Notes under the pieces: model-generated
What the model saw: the letters and a program-made list of their open reading frames with translations, nothing else
What the model was told of the DNA's origin: nothing
The model's database searches: none
Part shown: piece by piece, positions 31,038 through 40,397 of the stretch
Layout: each line of letters opens with the position of its first letter
How positions within the stretch are numbered: position 1 is the first letter of the stretch
Translations under genes and position numbers: made by a program
Source: Chara braunii
Lineage: Eukaryota; Streptophyta; Charophyceae; Charales; Characeae
Assembly: GCA_003427395.1 (NCBI GenBank)
Contig: BFEA01000203.1
Span: forward strand, 95,562 to 151,161
DNA length: 55,600 nucleotides
Direction: 5' to 3'

Positions 31038-31152
31038 ACCCAAGGCATCAAAGATGCATTTTCTACGGGATCCCAAAACCACCAACCGCCCCAACCTAGC
31101 TCATGATAAGCCCACCAACTTCCCAGTAGTATTCCTACAGGACCAGACATTG
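31038..31152 (-). pseudogene. ccmF: ccmF (cytochrome c maturation) fragment, organelle-derived
   Basis: The minus strand encodes 38 residues including [20 protein letters not shown] and [14 protein letters not shown]. This is the tryptophan-rich WWD signature of CcmF/NrfE haem-handling membrane proteins of cytochrome c maturation, encoded in mitochondria of many plants. All tryptophans are encoded as TGG. The piece is far too short to work (CcmF has several hundred residues), so it is a transferred organellar fragment. It lies in frame with the pol fragment, giving one chimeric open frame over 31150-30902. A bacterial source cannot be excluded. Confidence 0.8.
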
Positions 31153-31386
31153 TTTCTAAGACGAATGGTCTGGTTGCTGTTTATTTTGGGTGGTCTGAAC
31201 ACTCTCTAGGTATTGACCCAGGGTACTCTGCTTTTTTTGTGCTGAGGAAAGAGGGTTGAACATTGTTCTTAAAATAAATGACCCAACTTTTTTTGTTGTT
31301 TTATTCTGAGGGAGGTTCAGGCCATAGACTAGACAGTGTTTCTAAGATGAATGGTTTAAGTTTAAGGCCTCAGGATTGAGAAAAGG

Positions 31387-31785
31387 TTAACCGACCCCCC
31401 ATTTTTCACCTCTGTTTATAAAAAAACCATAAGGTCATCCCAAACAAACGTCACACCAATCTATAGAGTGCACTTCTTACTAACATATTATAAAAAAAAT
31501 ACAAAAAATTAAAAATTAAAAACACGTAAAACAGCAACTCAAAAGTGCATTTTTAGGCAATTTTTTCAAAAAACAACTTCATCGAAATTTCAGGATTTTC
31601 ATGATGATTAACATCACAAATTCGAATAACCCAAATGACACCAAATTTGACACACAACAAGCTTGTCTTAAGACAAAAACAAGCAAAAAAAAAATTCTTC
31701 AAAAAAACATAAAATTTGACTCCGAAACCCTAATTTCAGGATCATTCATCGTTACCCAGGACCGAAAAGTGGGGGTCCCCGTTAA
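31387..31785. mobile_element. TTAA-flanked MITE, piggyBac-like, about 391 bp
   Basis: TTAA occurs at both edges (31387-31390 and 31782-31785). Inside the left one is CCGACCCCCCATTTTTC; inside the right one, in reverse, is CGGGGACCCCCACTTTTC. TTAA duplication with C-rich inverted ends is the piggyBac signature. The interior is AT-rich, non-coding and absent from unit II, which supports insertion into array A. Confidence 0.68.
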
Positions 31786-32504
31786 CCACTTGTGTCAGGA
31801 TTATAATGCGAAAAAGGGAATAAGATTTTCTATATTTCTATATTTATATGTTTATAAGACCAAGGCTAGCCAGACATTGTTTCTAAGACGAATGGTCTAA
31901 CTATAGCCTTATCACAAATTAAAAGAGTATAACTAAGAGCTATAACTGAAGGTAACTTGGGTCGGTTGAGCATTGTTTCTAAGACATATGGCTCAGTCCT
32001 ACGCTCACTTTTGAAGATTAAGTTCAGAGAAGTATATATAACTTGGCTATTTAAAACAGATCAGGGCGACTAAGCATTGTTTTTAAGACGAATGACTTAG
32101 TCATATGCCCAATGAAGAGAAAAGTAGTTGTGCAACCTGTTCGTGTATAACTAAGGCAAAAAGTTGGCATTGTTTCTAAAATGAATGGTCTAACTCGATG
32201 CCCTAAGTAAACTGGGTATAAATTGATAAATCATTGAAAGACTATGAACTATTGTTTGTCAAAGGTGATTTGGGTTTGTGAGAGTACTTACCTTTGTGAT
32301 TTGGCTTGCATGTGGCTGAGTGAGATAACTACTTAGTCTGAGTTTCAGTTTGTCAGATAGTTGTTTTAAGGGCTCGCCACGTGCTAGACCGATAGGAGCT
32401 AGTTCAAATTCCTGCATTTTATGAGCTAATTTTATTTTACTTAGGTCAATTTCCGTATTTTCTGAATCTTTTGTTATACTTGAGCTTGTATAAATTTTGA
32501 TGAG

Positions 32505-32915
32505 TTACTTTCTCTACGGGAAGCGCTGCCGAAATTTCTGCGAATCCAAGGGGTTAGCCAAAATTTGACCTTTCAAGTTCAACTTGTCTAAATTTTATAT
32601 ATGACTTAGTAAAAATCTGGGAAGTCTCTTTTTCTAAAGGGAGTGTTGCCCAAATTTTTGTTAATTCAAGGAGTTAGACAAAATTTGACTTTGGAAAGTT
32701 GAAGACTATTCTTGTTTCCATATTTGGACTTATATAAATTCTGAAAAAACACTTTTCCTACGGGAAGCGCTGCCGAAATTTTCTCAGTTTAAGGGAGTTA
32801 GATTATACTTTTAAAGGTGGCGACTTTGGTAATCCACCCTATTCTGAAAAGACACTTTTCTTATGGGAAGCGCTGCCGAAATTTCCTTAGTTTAAGGGAG
32901 TTAGATTATACTTTG
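32505..32915. repeat. GGGAAGCGCTGCC array in unit I, four copies
   Basis: Copies at about 32513, 32634, 32757 and 32863 contain CTACGGGAAGCGCTGCCGAA or the variant TCTAAAGGGAGTGYTGCCCAA, each followed by AAATTT, a short spacer and AAGGRGTTAG. The period is about 105-125 bp. AGCGCT is self-complementary. Confidence 0.85.
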
Positions 32916-34214
32916 ACAGGTGGCGAGATTGGTTATCCACCCTAGATAGGGGAAATTATGCCATGAGTCTACGTTTCTTTGGGCACTTGCTTACAGGAAG
33001 GCTCAGACTTAGATGAGTAGAATTGGTAAGATCGGGGTGTGGAGATTAGTCCCCATGGACTTATAGGTCTAGTCTTGGGCATTGACCTGTCTTGTGTTAC
33101 AGGTTGTCTTGATCGATTTGATTCAGGACTTGGACTAGATTCAGCTTGATCCCTTGAGGATCACCTTCTGTTATCACTGATAACAGGTTGGTTGTCTATT
33201 CGTCGGTTTACGACTCAATTCCAATTCACCCTCAATACTCAACCTAAAAGGTTTTAGCCCTGATGATTTTATTGTTTTGTTAAGGTTTCACCCGGACTTT
33301 TATTGAATGACCATTTAAAAAAGGTACTGAGTATTTAATTATGCTTGGTTGGACAGGAAGTTGGGGCTTGCATGGATAAAGCGAGGGGTATGAGTATAGA
33401 GAGTGATAGGGGTTAACTCTGTGTAGTGCATGGGCTCTTGTTTGACTCTTTGATGTGATTGCAGATATGTTTTGTGATTCGAATTTTGGATTTGACTGCC
33501 TACGATCACGAGTATACATATGGTTGTGAGGAGTCCCACTGTGACTGTGAGAAATGATCGTCACATACTTACCCCCTATATATATGTGTAGTTATATCGA
33601 GTGTCCGTGTGGCCTAAGCGGGTCTCGCTTAAAGGTAAAAATCGGGGTTGGAGGTTCGTTAGGAGGGGCTGTTTTAGCAGTTTGACTTTGGGTTGACCGA
33701 TGACTGCGCGTTTTGGCCATCATTGAGGGGCCCTCGGGCGAAGGAAGATAACAAGGCCCTCTCCTGGGAGTTGAGTTTGTCCCCCTCTTGTATCTCGAGA
33801 GTTTAAAACCCCTCATTTTATCTTTCTTACTCTCAGTCTAATCCTGTTCTAAGAGGAAGGCGACAAGCCGGGTTGCAACCCGTAGGACCGCAGCAAGACT
33901 CTGTGGGGAGTCAGCCCACCGATTGCGGGAGCCCTGCCGGAACTCAGGAGGAGTTTTAGAGGCAGGGAACTAAAAGGTAACCTTTGTCTTCCTTCTATAA
34001 AACCAGTATAGCCCCTACTTGTATTCGTTGTTGCGCCTTGACTGAGTATATCGCTTGCATCCCTACTTCGACTTTCAGTATGACTTTCAGGACAAACCAG
34101 ACTTAACTAACGGAATGCATATGCAATGTCAGTTTCGGTTTGTTGTTTAACTGAAAGCAGATTGTGGGATTGCATCTGGGGGAAGGATGGGAGGAAGGTA
34201 GTACTGCATGTTTG

Positions 34215-34945
34215 ACTGGGTCAACCAAAGACTTGGACAGTCTCCATAAGTTTGGAGGGCCCAGTGCTATGTTTATTTTGGATTGCCTGATAGACCAGAC
34301 AGGTTCCCATAAGTTTGGGTGGTCTGATCGCTTTGATTTGTGAGGGTTGACTGTGAATGACTTTTCAGGGACCAAGCATGTTCCATAAGTTTGGGTGGCT
34401 TGGTTGCCTTGTTCACTTTGGGTTTTCTCAGTTTTTTTAGTTTCTGAACGAGGAGGTCTGAGCATGTTCCATAAGTTTGGGTGACTCAGTCTCTTCCTGC
34501 TTTGGCTTTAAGAGAATGAACCAGACTGAGGACCAAGACATGTTCCATAAGTTTGGGTGGTCTTGGTCCAATGCCACGCACATGTTGGAACCGAAAGGAT
34601 ATAACTTGGTTATACTTTACTATTATTCTATCTATGAACAGGCTAGTCGGACAGGGATCCATAAGTTTGGGTGGTCTGACTATAGCTTATCACCAACTGA
34701 AGAGAGTGTCAATTAATAATAAACCTGTGGTACAAATGGGCAAACTGAATCTTGAGTTGAAGATGATCGGTTCAGTTATATGCTACCTCAAAAGACAAAG
34801 TGCAGACAAGTATATAAACATTTCAGGGTGACTAGGGTGACCTAGTCATATGCCCAAAGGAAACGTTGTTGTGCCCTGTGTTTGTGTATAATCCATGGTT
34901 GAGCTATACATGTTCTATAAGTTTGGGTGGTCTAACTTTATACCT
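34215..34945. repeat. hairpin array B, seven copies
   Basis: Seven copies share the loop CATGTTCCATAAGTTTGGGT, flanked by variable complementary arms: GGACCAAGAC/GTCTTGGTCC (34530-34569, perfect 10 bp), ACCAAGC/GCTTGGT (34371-34404), TAGTCGGAC/GTCTGACTA (34644-34682, one G-U). It occupies the same position in unit II as array A does in unit I, but the loop sequence differs. Confidence 0.85.
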
Positions 34946-35254
34946 TGTGTAAGCTGGGTATAAAGGGAACAAATCATTGAAAAATTACGAACTATTGTTT
35001 GTCTAGGTTGAGTTGGGGATGGTGAGAGTACTTACCTTTGTGGTTTGGTTTGCTTGTGACTGGGTGAGGCTACAACTTAGTATGAGTTTCAGTTTGATAG
35101 GTAGTTGCTTTAGTTGCACGCCACATGCTAGAGCCCTATGAGTTAGTTTCAATTTCTGCATTTAATGAGCTAAGTTTATTTTTATTTAGGTCAATTTCTG
35201 CATTTTCTGGGATCTTTTATTATACTTGGTCTTGTATAATCTTGGTAAGTCACT

Positions 35255-35795
35255 TTCTCTACGGGAAGCGCTGCCTAAATTTCTAAAAAACCAAGGAGTC
35301 ATTTAAACTTTGTCTTTTCAAAGTTCAGTTTGTCTGACTTTTATTTACGATTTAGTAAAAATCTGGAGAATTTCATTTTCTAAAGGGAGTGCTGCCCAAT
35401 TTTTTGCTAATTGAGGCAGTTAGATAAAATTGGATCTTGGGAAGTTAAAAGTCATCTTTAGGTTATGAACTTGACTTTGTATAAATTTTGGTAAGCTACT
35501 TTCTCTATGGGAAGCGCTGCCGAAATTTCTGCAAATCCAAGGAGTTAGTCAAAATTTGACTTTTCAAAAGTTCAACTTGTCTGATTTTGGTAAAAATTTG
35601 GGAAGTCTATTTTTCTAAAGGGAGTGCTGCCCAAATTTTTGTTAATTCAGGGAGTTAGACAAAATTTGACTTTGGAAGATTGAAGATTATTTCTGTTTTC
35701 ATATTTAGGCTGATATAAATTGTGAAAAAATATTTTTCCTACAGGAAGCGCTGCCGAAATTTTCCTAATTTATAAGAGATAAATTATATTTTGAC
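35255..35795. repeat. GGGAAGCGCTGCC array in unit II, five copies
   Basis: Copies near 35260, 35383, 35508, 35616 and 35740 alternate GGGAAGCGCTGCC and GGGAGTGCTGCCC types, as in unit I. Spacing is 108-125 bp. Confidence 0.85.
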
Positions 35796-36420
35796 CGGTG
35801 GCGACAATGACTATCCACTCTGTATGGGGGAGATTCTGCCATAGGTCTACCTTTCTTTGGGTACTGCCTTAGAGATAGACTTGGGCTTGGTTATAAGGAG
35901 AGTCTTGAGTGAGAACGTGTCATGGGGATTTGATCTCCATACATTGACGATTTAGTTTGGACATTGATCTGTCGTATGATACAGGTCTTCTTTGGACACT
36001 CTATCCAAGATTTGAACTAGTTTCAACTCTATCCTACGAGGATCATCTTCTGTTATCGCTGATAACACGTCGGTTGGTTGAACGCCGACTTGTCGGCTCA
36101 CGACACAACTTTGCTTACACCTGTACCTCAACCTGATTGCCTTACCCCTGATATTTTATATATTTCTTTTAGGGTTTTAACCGGACTTTTTTTAAATGGT
36201 CATTATAAAGATCTTATGAGATTTATGGAAAATTGAACTATGACTGGGGCTTGAGTGTGTGAGGCATGGTGTGAGTTACAGGGAACAGTAAAGTTCACCA
36301 CATTGGTGTATGGCAATATGACTATTGTGTGTGTCTGTGTTTTATGCAGGTTAGTATTTAGGAGCTTGGTACATGAGCCGTATCTTGGAGACAGTGAGAA
36401 TGACAACCATATGTCGCACG

Positions 36421-37109
36421 ATCTGCATACCTGATGGGTTTATGTTTCCCCTTTCTTATATTTTATATCGAGTCCTAATTCGATATATGAGAGTTGGGAT
36501 GTTTGTTTATTGATTGATTTTGTTTGTTAATTTTTATAGTTGGACGTTGTAGTCCGTGGCAGCTGTCAAAGTCAAACCCCTTGACTTCTTTCAGGACCAT
36601 GGATGATAGAGCTGGTCTCTAGAGCAATAAGAGACGATTGCCACCACAGGTATGAACCTGTGTACCATCCACTCTTTACAGGGTGCAGAAGAGGGTGTGG
36701 TTTTCAATCGCACTTGGCGGTTGTCCAACGTCGAGAGAACAATCCCTCAAGGCGTATGTCAGCCGACACTTGAGTGTCGAATGCGACCCTCGAGATTAAC
36801 GAGAACCACATGTGTATGGGTACTACATAGTACGCCATCATTATGACTGCTTGCGTATGCTTGCATTGCAAGTCGATATGAGTTAGCCCTGCGTCCGCTC
36901 GGTTTTATACTAAGTCTCGAGCGCAACGCCTATCCGATTTCCGCGTCGGAGAGTTATGGAATGACTACTAAGGGACTAGGAGTGTTGTCGCGTTGTTTGT
37001 TCTGTGTCGTTTTGTGTATGTGTAGGTATGTGTGTTTTTATTTTTATGTTCTCTATAGTGGTGTGCGTGTGACGTGTGGGATGCGTCCTAGTCGACCGGC
37101 GCTGAGTCG
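36421..37109. other. no recognisable gene; probably upstream part of an L-type LTR
   Basis: Intermediate between unit II and the recognisable LTR end. It has GT-rich sequence near 37010-37080 and no domain-bearing frame. Confidence 0.35.
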
Positions 37110-37505
37110 CGCTTGGGACCTCAGCCCCCCAAGATGCCGGTTTGCGTGCGGGTCTGATAGAGGCGTATTACCGCGCGTACCCCCTATGCTACAACGAACG
37201 AGAAACGCCCTCGGCTGGTCCACCTCTGCGATTGCAGCTGATTAACTTTCGTACTGTGGACTGGTAACTCGGCGGGGATACGCCCACCGAAGGTAGGTGA
37301 CAACTCCGGTAAAGTGGAGGTAAGTCGTGCCTCGCGTAGGCCTTATCTTGTCGTAGGGGCTCGCGAGAGGTATGGATGGCGCACTCGGTCGGAGCGGCTT
37401 GCGTAAGCTCCATGTATGCAACGAGGATTAAGAACCAATTCCTGCGTGACGCAGCCGGGAGGGTCCCGCGCTGCCTTGTGCGGCGCCGGACCGATGCGCT
37501 CGACA
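37110..37505 (+). repeat. family-L LTR 3' part, copy L-b
   Basis: Aligns in direct orientation with 41890-42266: ACCGCGCGTA, GAAACGCCCTCGGCTGGTCC, ACCTCTGCGATTGCA, GGGGATACGCCCACC, TCGCGAGAGGTAT and the CTGCGTGACGCAGCC region. It ends GCGCTCGACA, two bases before a primer-binding site, which defines it as an LTR end. Confidence 0.75.
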
Positions 37506-37507
37506 GG

Positions 37508-37525
37508 TGGCGCCTTTGCCGGGGA
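37508..37525 (+). other. primer-binding site, tRNA-Asp type
   Basis: TGGCGCCTTTGCCGGGGA differs by one base from TGGCGCCGTTGCCGGGG, the complement of the tRNA-Asp 3' end used by many plant Ty3/gypsy elements. It lies 2 nt after the LTR terminal CA. Confidence 0.82.
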
Positions 37526-39250
37526 TAACGGTTGCCTGCCGTTGTACCTGGTGGAACGACATCTGAGTATGGAAAAGTGAGAACTAGGCGAAAGGAGAAG
37601 TTTTCTTTTGACATACATGGTTGATTGCTTGACGCCTTGACTATCGTTGGGGATATCTTAAAATTGTGGCCTAAGTGTGAAGCGCTGATTGTTAGTGTAT
37701 GCGCGGTTTACTTGAGGAAGGAAGTGTTTGGTTGTACACTTCAGTACTCTGACGCACATAATAGTGGTCTCAACGAGCACCTTGTCATCTTAAGTACCTT
37801 TTGATAATTGGGCGATATGTGGCGTGTCTGATATGACATCGGTTGAGTTGAAGCAACATCCACACTGTTGGGTATGTCCACTACCGAAGCAAGCTCAGTT
37901 GATAACTGTTAAAGCTATGAGGCCAATGACTTATTACGTGAGTTACGTGCTAAGCTTGCTTTGAGATGTAAAGGCGTTAAGTTGAGGCGTCCCCCCCTGG
38001 TCAGTAAAGTATCGTTTTAGAGGAGGTTTCTAGTATGTGAGCGACACGAGTGAGGGGATAACTGATAAGTGCGAAGTGAGGGGTTTGATGACAGAAGTCG
38101 TTCTTTGAGCACATACCAAGTTGTGGTGTGATGGTTAATGCAATTAATATTGTGCCTTGACCCTCCGATGGTATCAGTTGGCGATAAAATTGAGTCACCT
38201 AGAGGATTGTATAGATGTAACTGCCGATAAAAGTTGAGAAGTAGTGGTTACTTAGCTAGCGGTTTGACTAACCCGAAGAGAGGCTTATGTCTTAAGTTTG
38301 CGTTAATATATATATATATCCTACGATTTACCGGGTAGTTCTGTTTGTGACGATATATATATATACATATATATATATATTAGTCCTTATGACAATTTTT
38401 ATGTGGTTGTTGCCATATATGCGTTTTTCCTGTATTTGTTTGATGTTTGATTGACGATGTATGTATGGATTGTCTTTCAAAAAGGACGTAGACTTTGTAT
38501 GAAACCCACATCTGGCATGGGATCAGAGGTGAATGGGGTGACTCACTCCTAGGGAAGGTGGTTCTTCCTCAAGGGAGTAAGTCAGCATGTATAGTTGTCC
38601 TTAGTAGAAGTGCAGTCTCGAATTGTTACTCTCTCGTTGAGACTTAAGGAAGCAGTTATCAGTCTTGAGAATGATAGTGAGACCCACGTCGGAGCTATGT
38701 TCCTGGTTCATTATAGGACGTTGTTATCTTTCCTTTGAATAGGAAAATAACTACATTATCAAGAAAAAGGGGAGGAAAAAGTTTGTTCCCTTACTTAAAC
38801 CTTGATAGCAAAAGTATGACAACTACTGCTTAGCCAGGGTGGGTTTAGAATGACGACTAGGTCAGCTCTCGCTACGTAGGGCCACCATATTTAGAGAGGT
38901 GCGGGATCGTCACCTGTTATCTTAATAGGTATGAGTGGGGTTGTCCTGCTAACCTTAATAGGTTTAGTGAGGTGCAAGCGCTGAAATCAGAGAGGGCTGC
39001 GGTGAGGCTTGATCTTTAAAGCAAGGCTCAGGAGTGAGGATGTTATCTTACGCGGATTACACCACCTCTCTATAATATACGTTTCACTTAAGAGTTGAAG
39101 AGGTAACAATTGTATCATGTTATTTACTCATTGCTACCCTTATTTTTGCCTTATAGAGTATGGAATATGTTGTTAAGGTTGTCTTGTTATATGACTGGCA
39201 GTTGAGTTGGCTTCATGTTGTTGTTTATAAAGCTTACCGTGCTCTTCAGT
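37526..39250. other. no recognisable gene; remnant interior of a family-L element
   Basis: After the PBS no gag frame survives. TA repeats lie at 38308-38320 and 38353-38382. Between them CCTACGATTTACCGGGTAGT matches, with changes, the sequence downstream of the second hammerhead (53506 onward). The rest is unassigned. Confidence 0.4.
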
Positions 39251-39395
39251 TATAACCCTTGCCAATAAGTTGTGCTTATTGTGTTGTCATTATTGTTGTG
39301 AGTATATGTTATTTATCATGGTTTGTACTGCATTTTCGACTCATGTTTGGAGTATCTACCTGTGTGACATATGTATATTGTGTCCCGCTGTCGGA

Positions 39396-39421
39396 CCAAA
39401 TACCCTTACAAGGGTATTTGG
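39396..39421. repeat. 26-bp palindrome, family Y marker
   Basis: CCAAATACCCTT, AC, AAGGGTATTTGG: perfect 12-bp arms around two bases. The same 26 bp occur at 45580-45605 and in damaged form at 26437-26462. The flanks on both sides are also similar, so this is a truncated family-Y copy (about 39250-39660). Confidence 0.92.
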
Positions 39422-39714
39422 CCATGCTTTTGCATTCGACACAGTGATGACGTCGGGTACCATGACGGAGCCGGTCTGCAATGGAAAGGGTGTGCACGCT
39501 TTAGCGTGACACTCGAAATGAATTCCTCGGCCAATGAGGCCAAGGCGAAATCGGTGAGGAAATTTCGAGAGTATGAGCGCGCGTTATTATGACGCACACT
39601 GTGATGGTTAGGATCAGTAGTAATACCCTCCGCCCAGAAAGGTCGAGGGGTTGATTGGGTTAGTATTGTGTCAGGTAGATCTACCACACACTGATATTTG
39701 GGTGAATACCTGCC

Positions 39715-40010
39715 TACCTACTGGAACTGCGCGTCAAAAATACCAACTTTTGTCTTCTTTGGCTCGACCTCGAGTGCCCGGCATGTCCACCTCTACTTGG
39801 TGTGGCACCAGCCTAACCGCTTCCTTGAATGTTTTCCCGCCGCGACCCTCAATGTCACGGCTACAGGTAAGTACCGGGCCTTCGGGCCTTCTAAGCAACC
39901 AAGCGTCCTTGTGGGTCACGCACGCACTCAAACCGACGAGCATTCAGACAGACACGCAGACCAGCAAGCGTACGCACACGCTCAAATTTAGAAATGACTC
40001 AGACTGCTGG
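39715..40010 (-). repeat. chromovirus LTR remnant, opposite orientation
   Basis: The reverse complement matches 1640-1910 of the 5' LTR: TACTTGGTGTGGYACCAGCC, the GGTAAGTACCGGGCC/GGGCCTTC stretch and CTTGTGGGTCACGCACGCAC. It is a diverged partial LTR, showing a second insertion of the 1.5-10.4 kb family. Confidence 0.82.
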
Positions 40011-40067
40011 GCGGACCAAGCCCCACTACTCTACAAAGACCTGAGTTGCTCCTCTTCAAACCAAAGT

Positions 40068-40150
40068 AGGATCTAGCTCAGTGGGTTTGGGTGTGGATTG
40101 GAGATCAGGTGATTCGGGGGTCGAATCCATCTGACCCCGAGCTAGCTCAT
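40068..40150 (+). mobile_element. tRNA-like SINE head, copy 4
   Basis: A-box CTAGCTCAGTGGG (40072 onward) and B-box GGGTCGAATCC (40119-40129). The acceptor stem does not close, so a functional tRNA is unlikely. Confidence 0.6.
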
Positions 40151-40204
40151 TTTTTTGGCAAGGAGCTCCGCTACACTTCACCCCACGATCAAACTGTCGA
40201 GGCT

Positions 40205-40341
40205 TGCCATAATACCATATATATATATATTAGGTGATAAGAGAAGCGAGGCTCTAAGAAACCTGCCTTATCGCCGTATTTACATGTGTACTAGGTGGTA
40301 AGAGGAGCGAGGCTCCGTGAAGCCTGCATTACCACCATAAT

Positions 40342-40397
<56 letters not shown>

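Larger units (their letters stand above)
30750..32190. repeat. hairpin array A, nine copies
   Basis: Nine copies share the loop core CATTGTTTCTAAGAYGAATG, flanked by variable arms that are complementary within each copy. Examples are ACCAGAC/GTCTGGT (31140), GACTAAG/CTTAGTC (32064) and TTGAGC/GCTCA (31961). Copies lie near 30750, 30812, 31140, 31252, 31325, 31862, 31955, 32063 and 32155. The second is cut by the pol/ccmF insertion. Confidence 0.82.
29745..33540 (+). repeat. family U, unit I of a tandem of about 3 kb
   Basis: Unit I and unit II (33650-36420) align along their length in the same order: GGCCCTCTCCTGRGAGTTGA, then TGTATCTCGAGAGT, ACCGCAGCAAGACTCTGTGG, a hairpin array, a GGGAAGCGCTGCC array, then CTTCTGTTATCRCTGATAAC. 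Unit I is longer because it contains an assembly gap with duplicated flanks, a pol/ccmF insertion and a TTAA-flanked MITE. No protein is encoded. It may be an LTR-like or satellite-like sequence. Confidence 0.78.
33650..36420 (+). repeat. family U, unit II
   Basis: Direct paralogue of unit I without the gap and insertions (landmarks given there). Best conserved is 33740-33990, around GGGTTGCAACCCGTAGGACC and CCGATTGCGGGAGC, then the 36000-36200 end with GGTTTTAACCGGACTTTTTT. The start may lie up to 60 bp earlier. Confidence 0.78.

Noticed and set aside
33600-33665. Type II tRNA-like sequence (GTGGCCTAAGCGG ... GGAGGTTCG)
   Set aside because: The B-box is incomplete and the arms do not fold; it is the start of a family-U unit.
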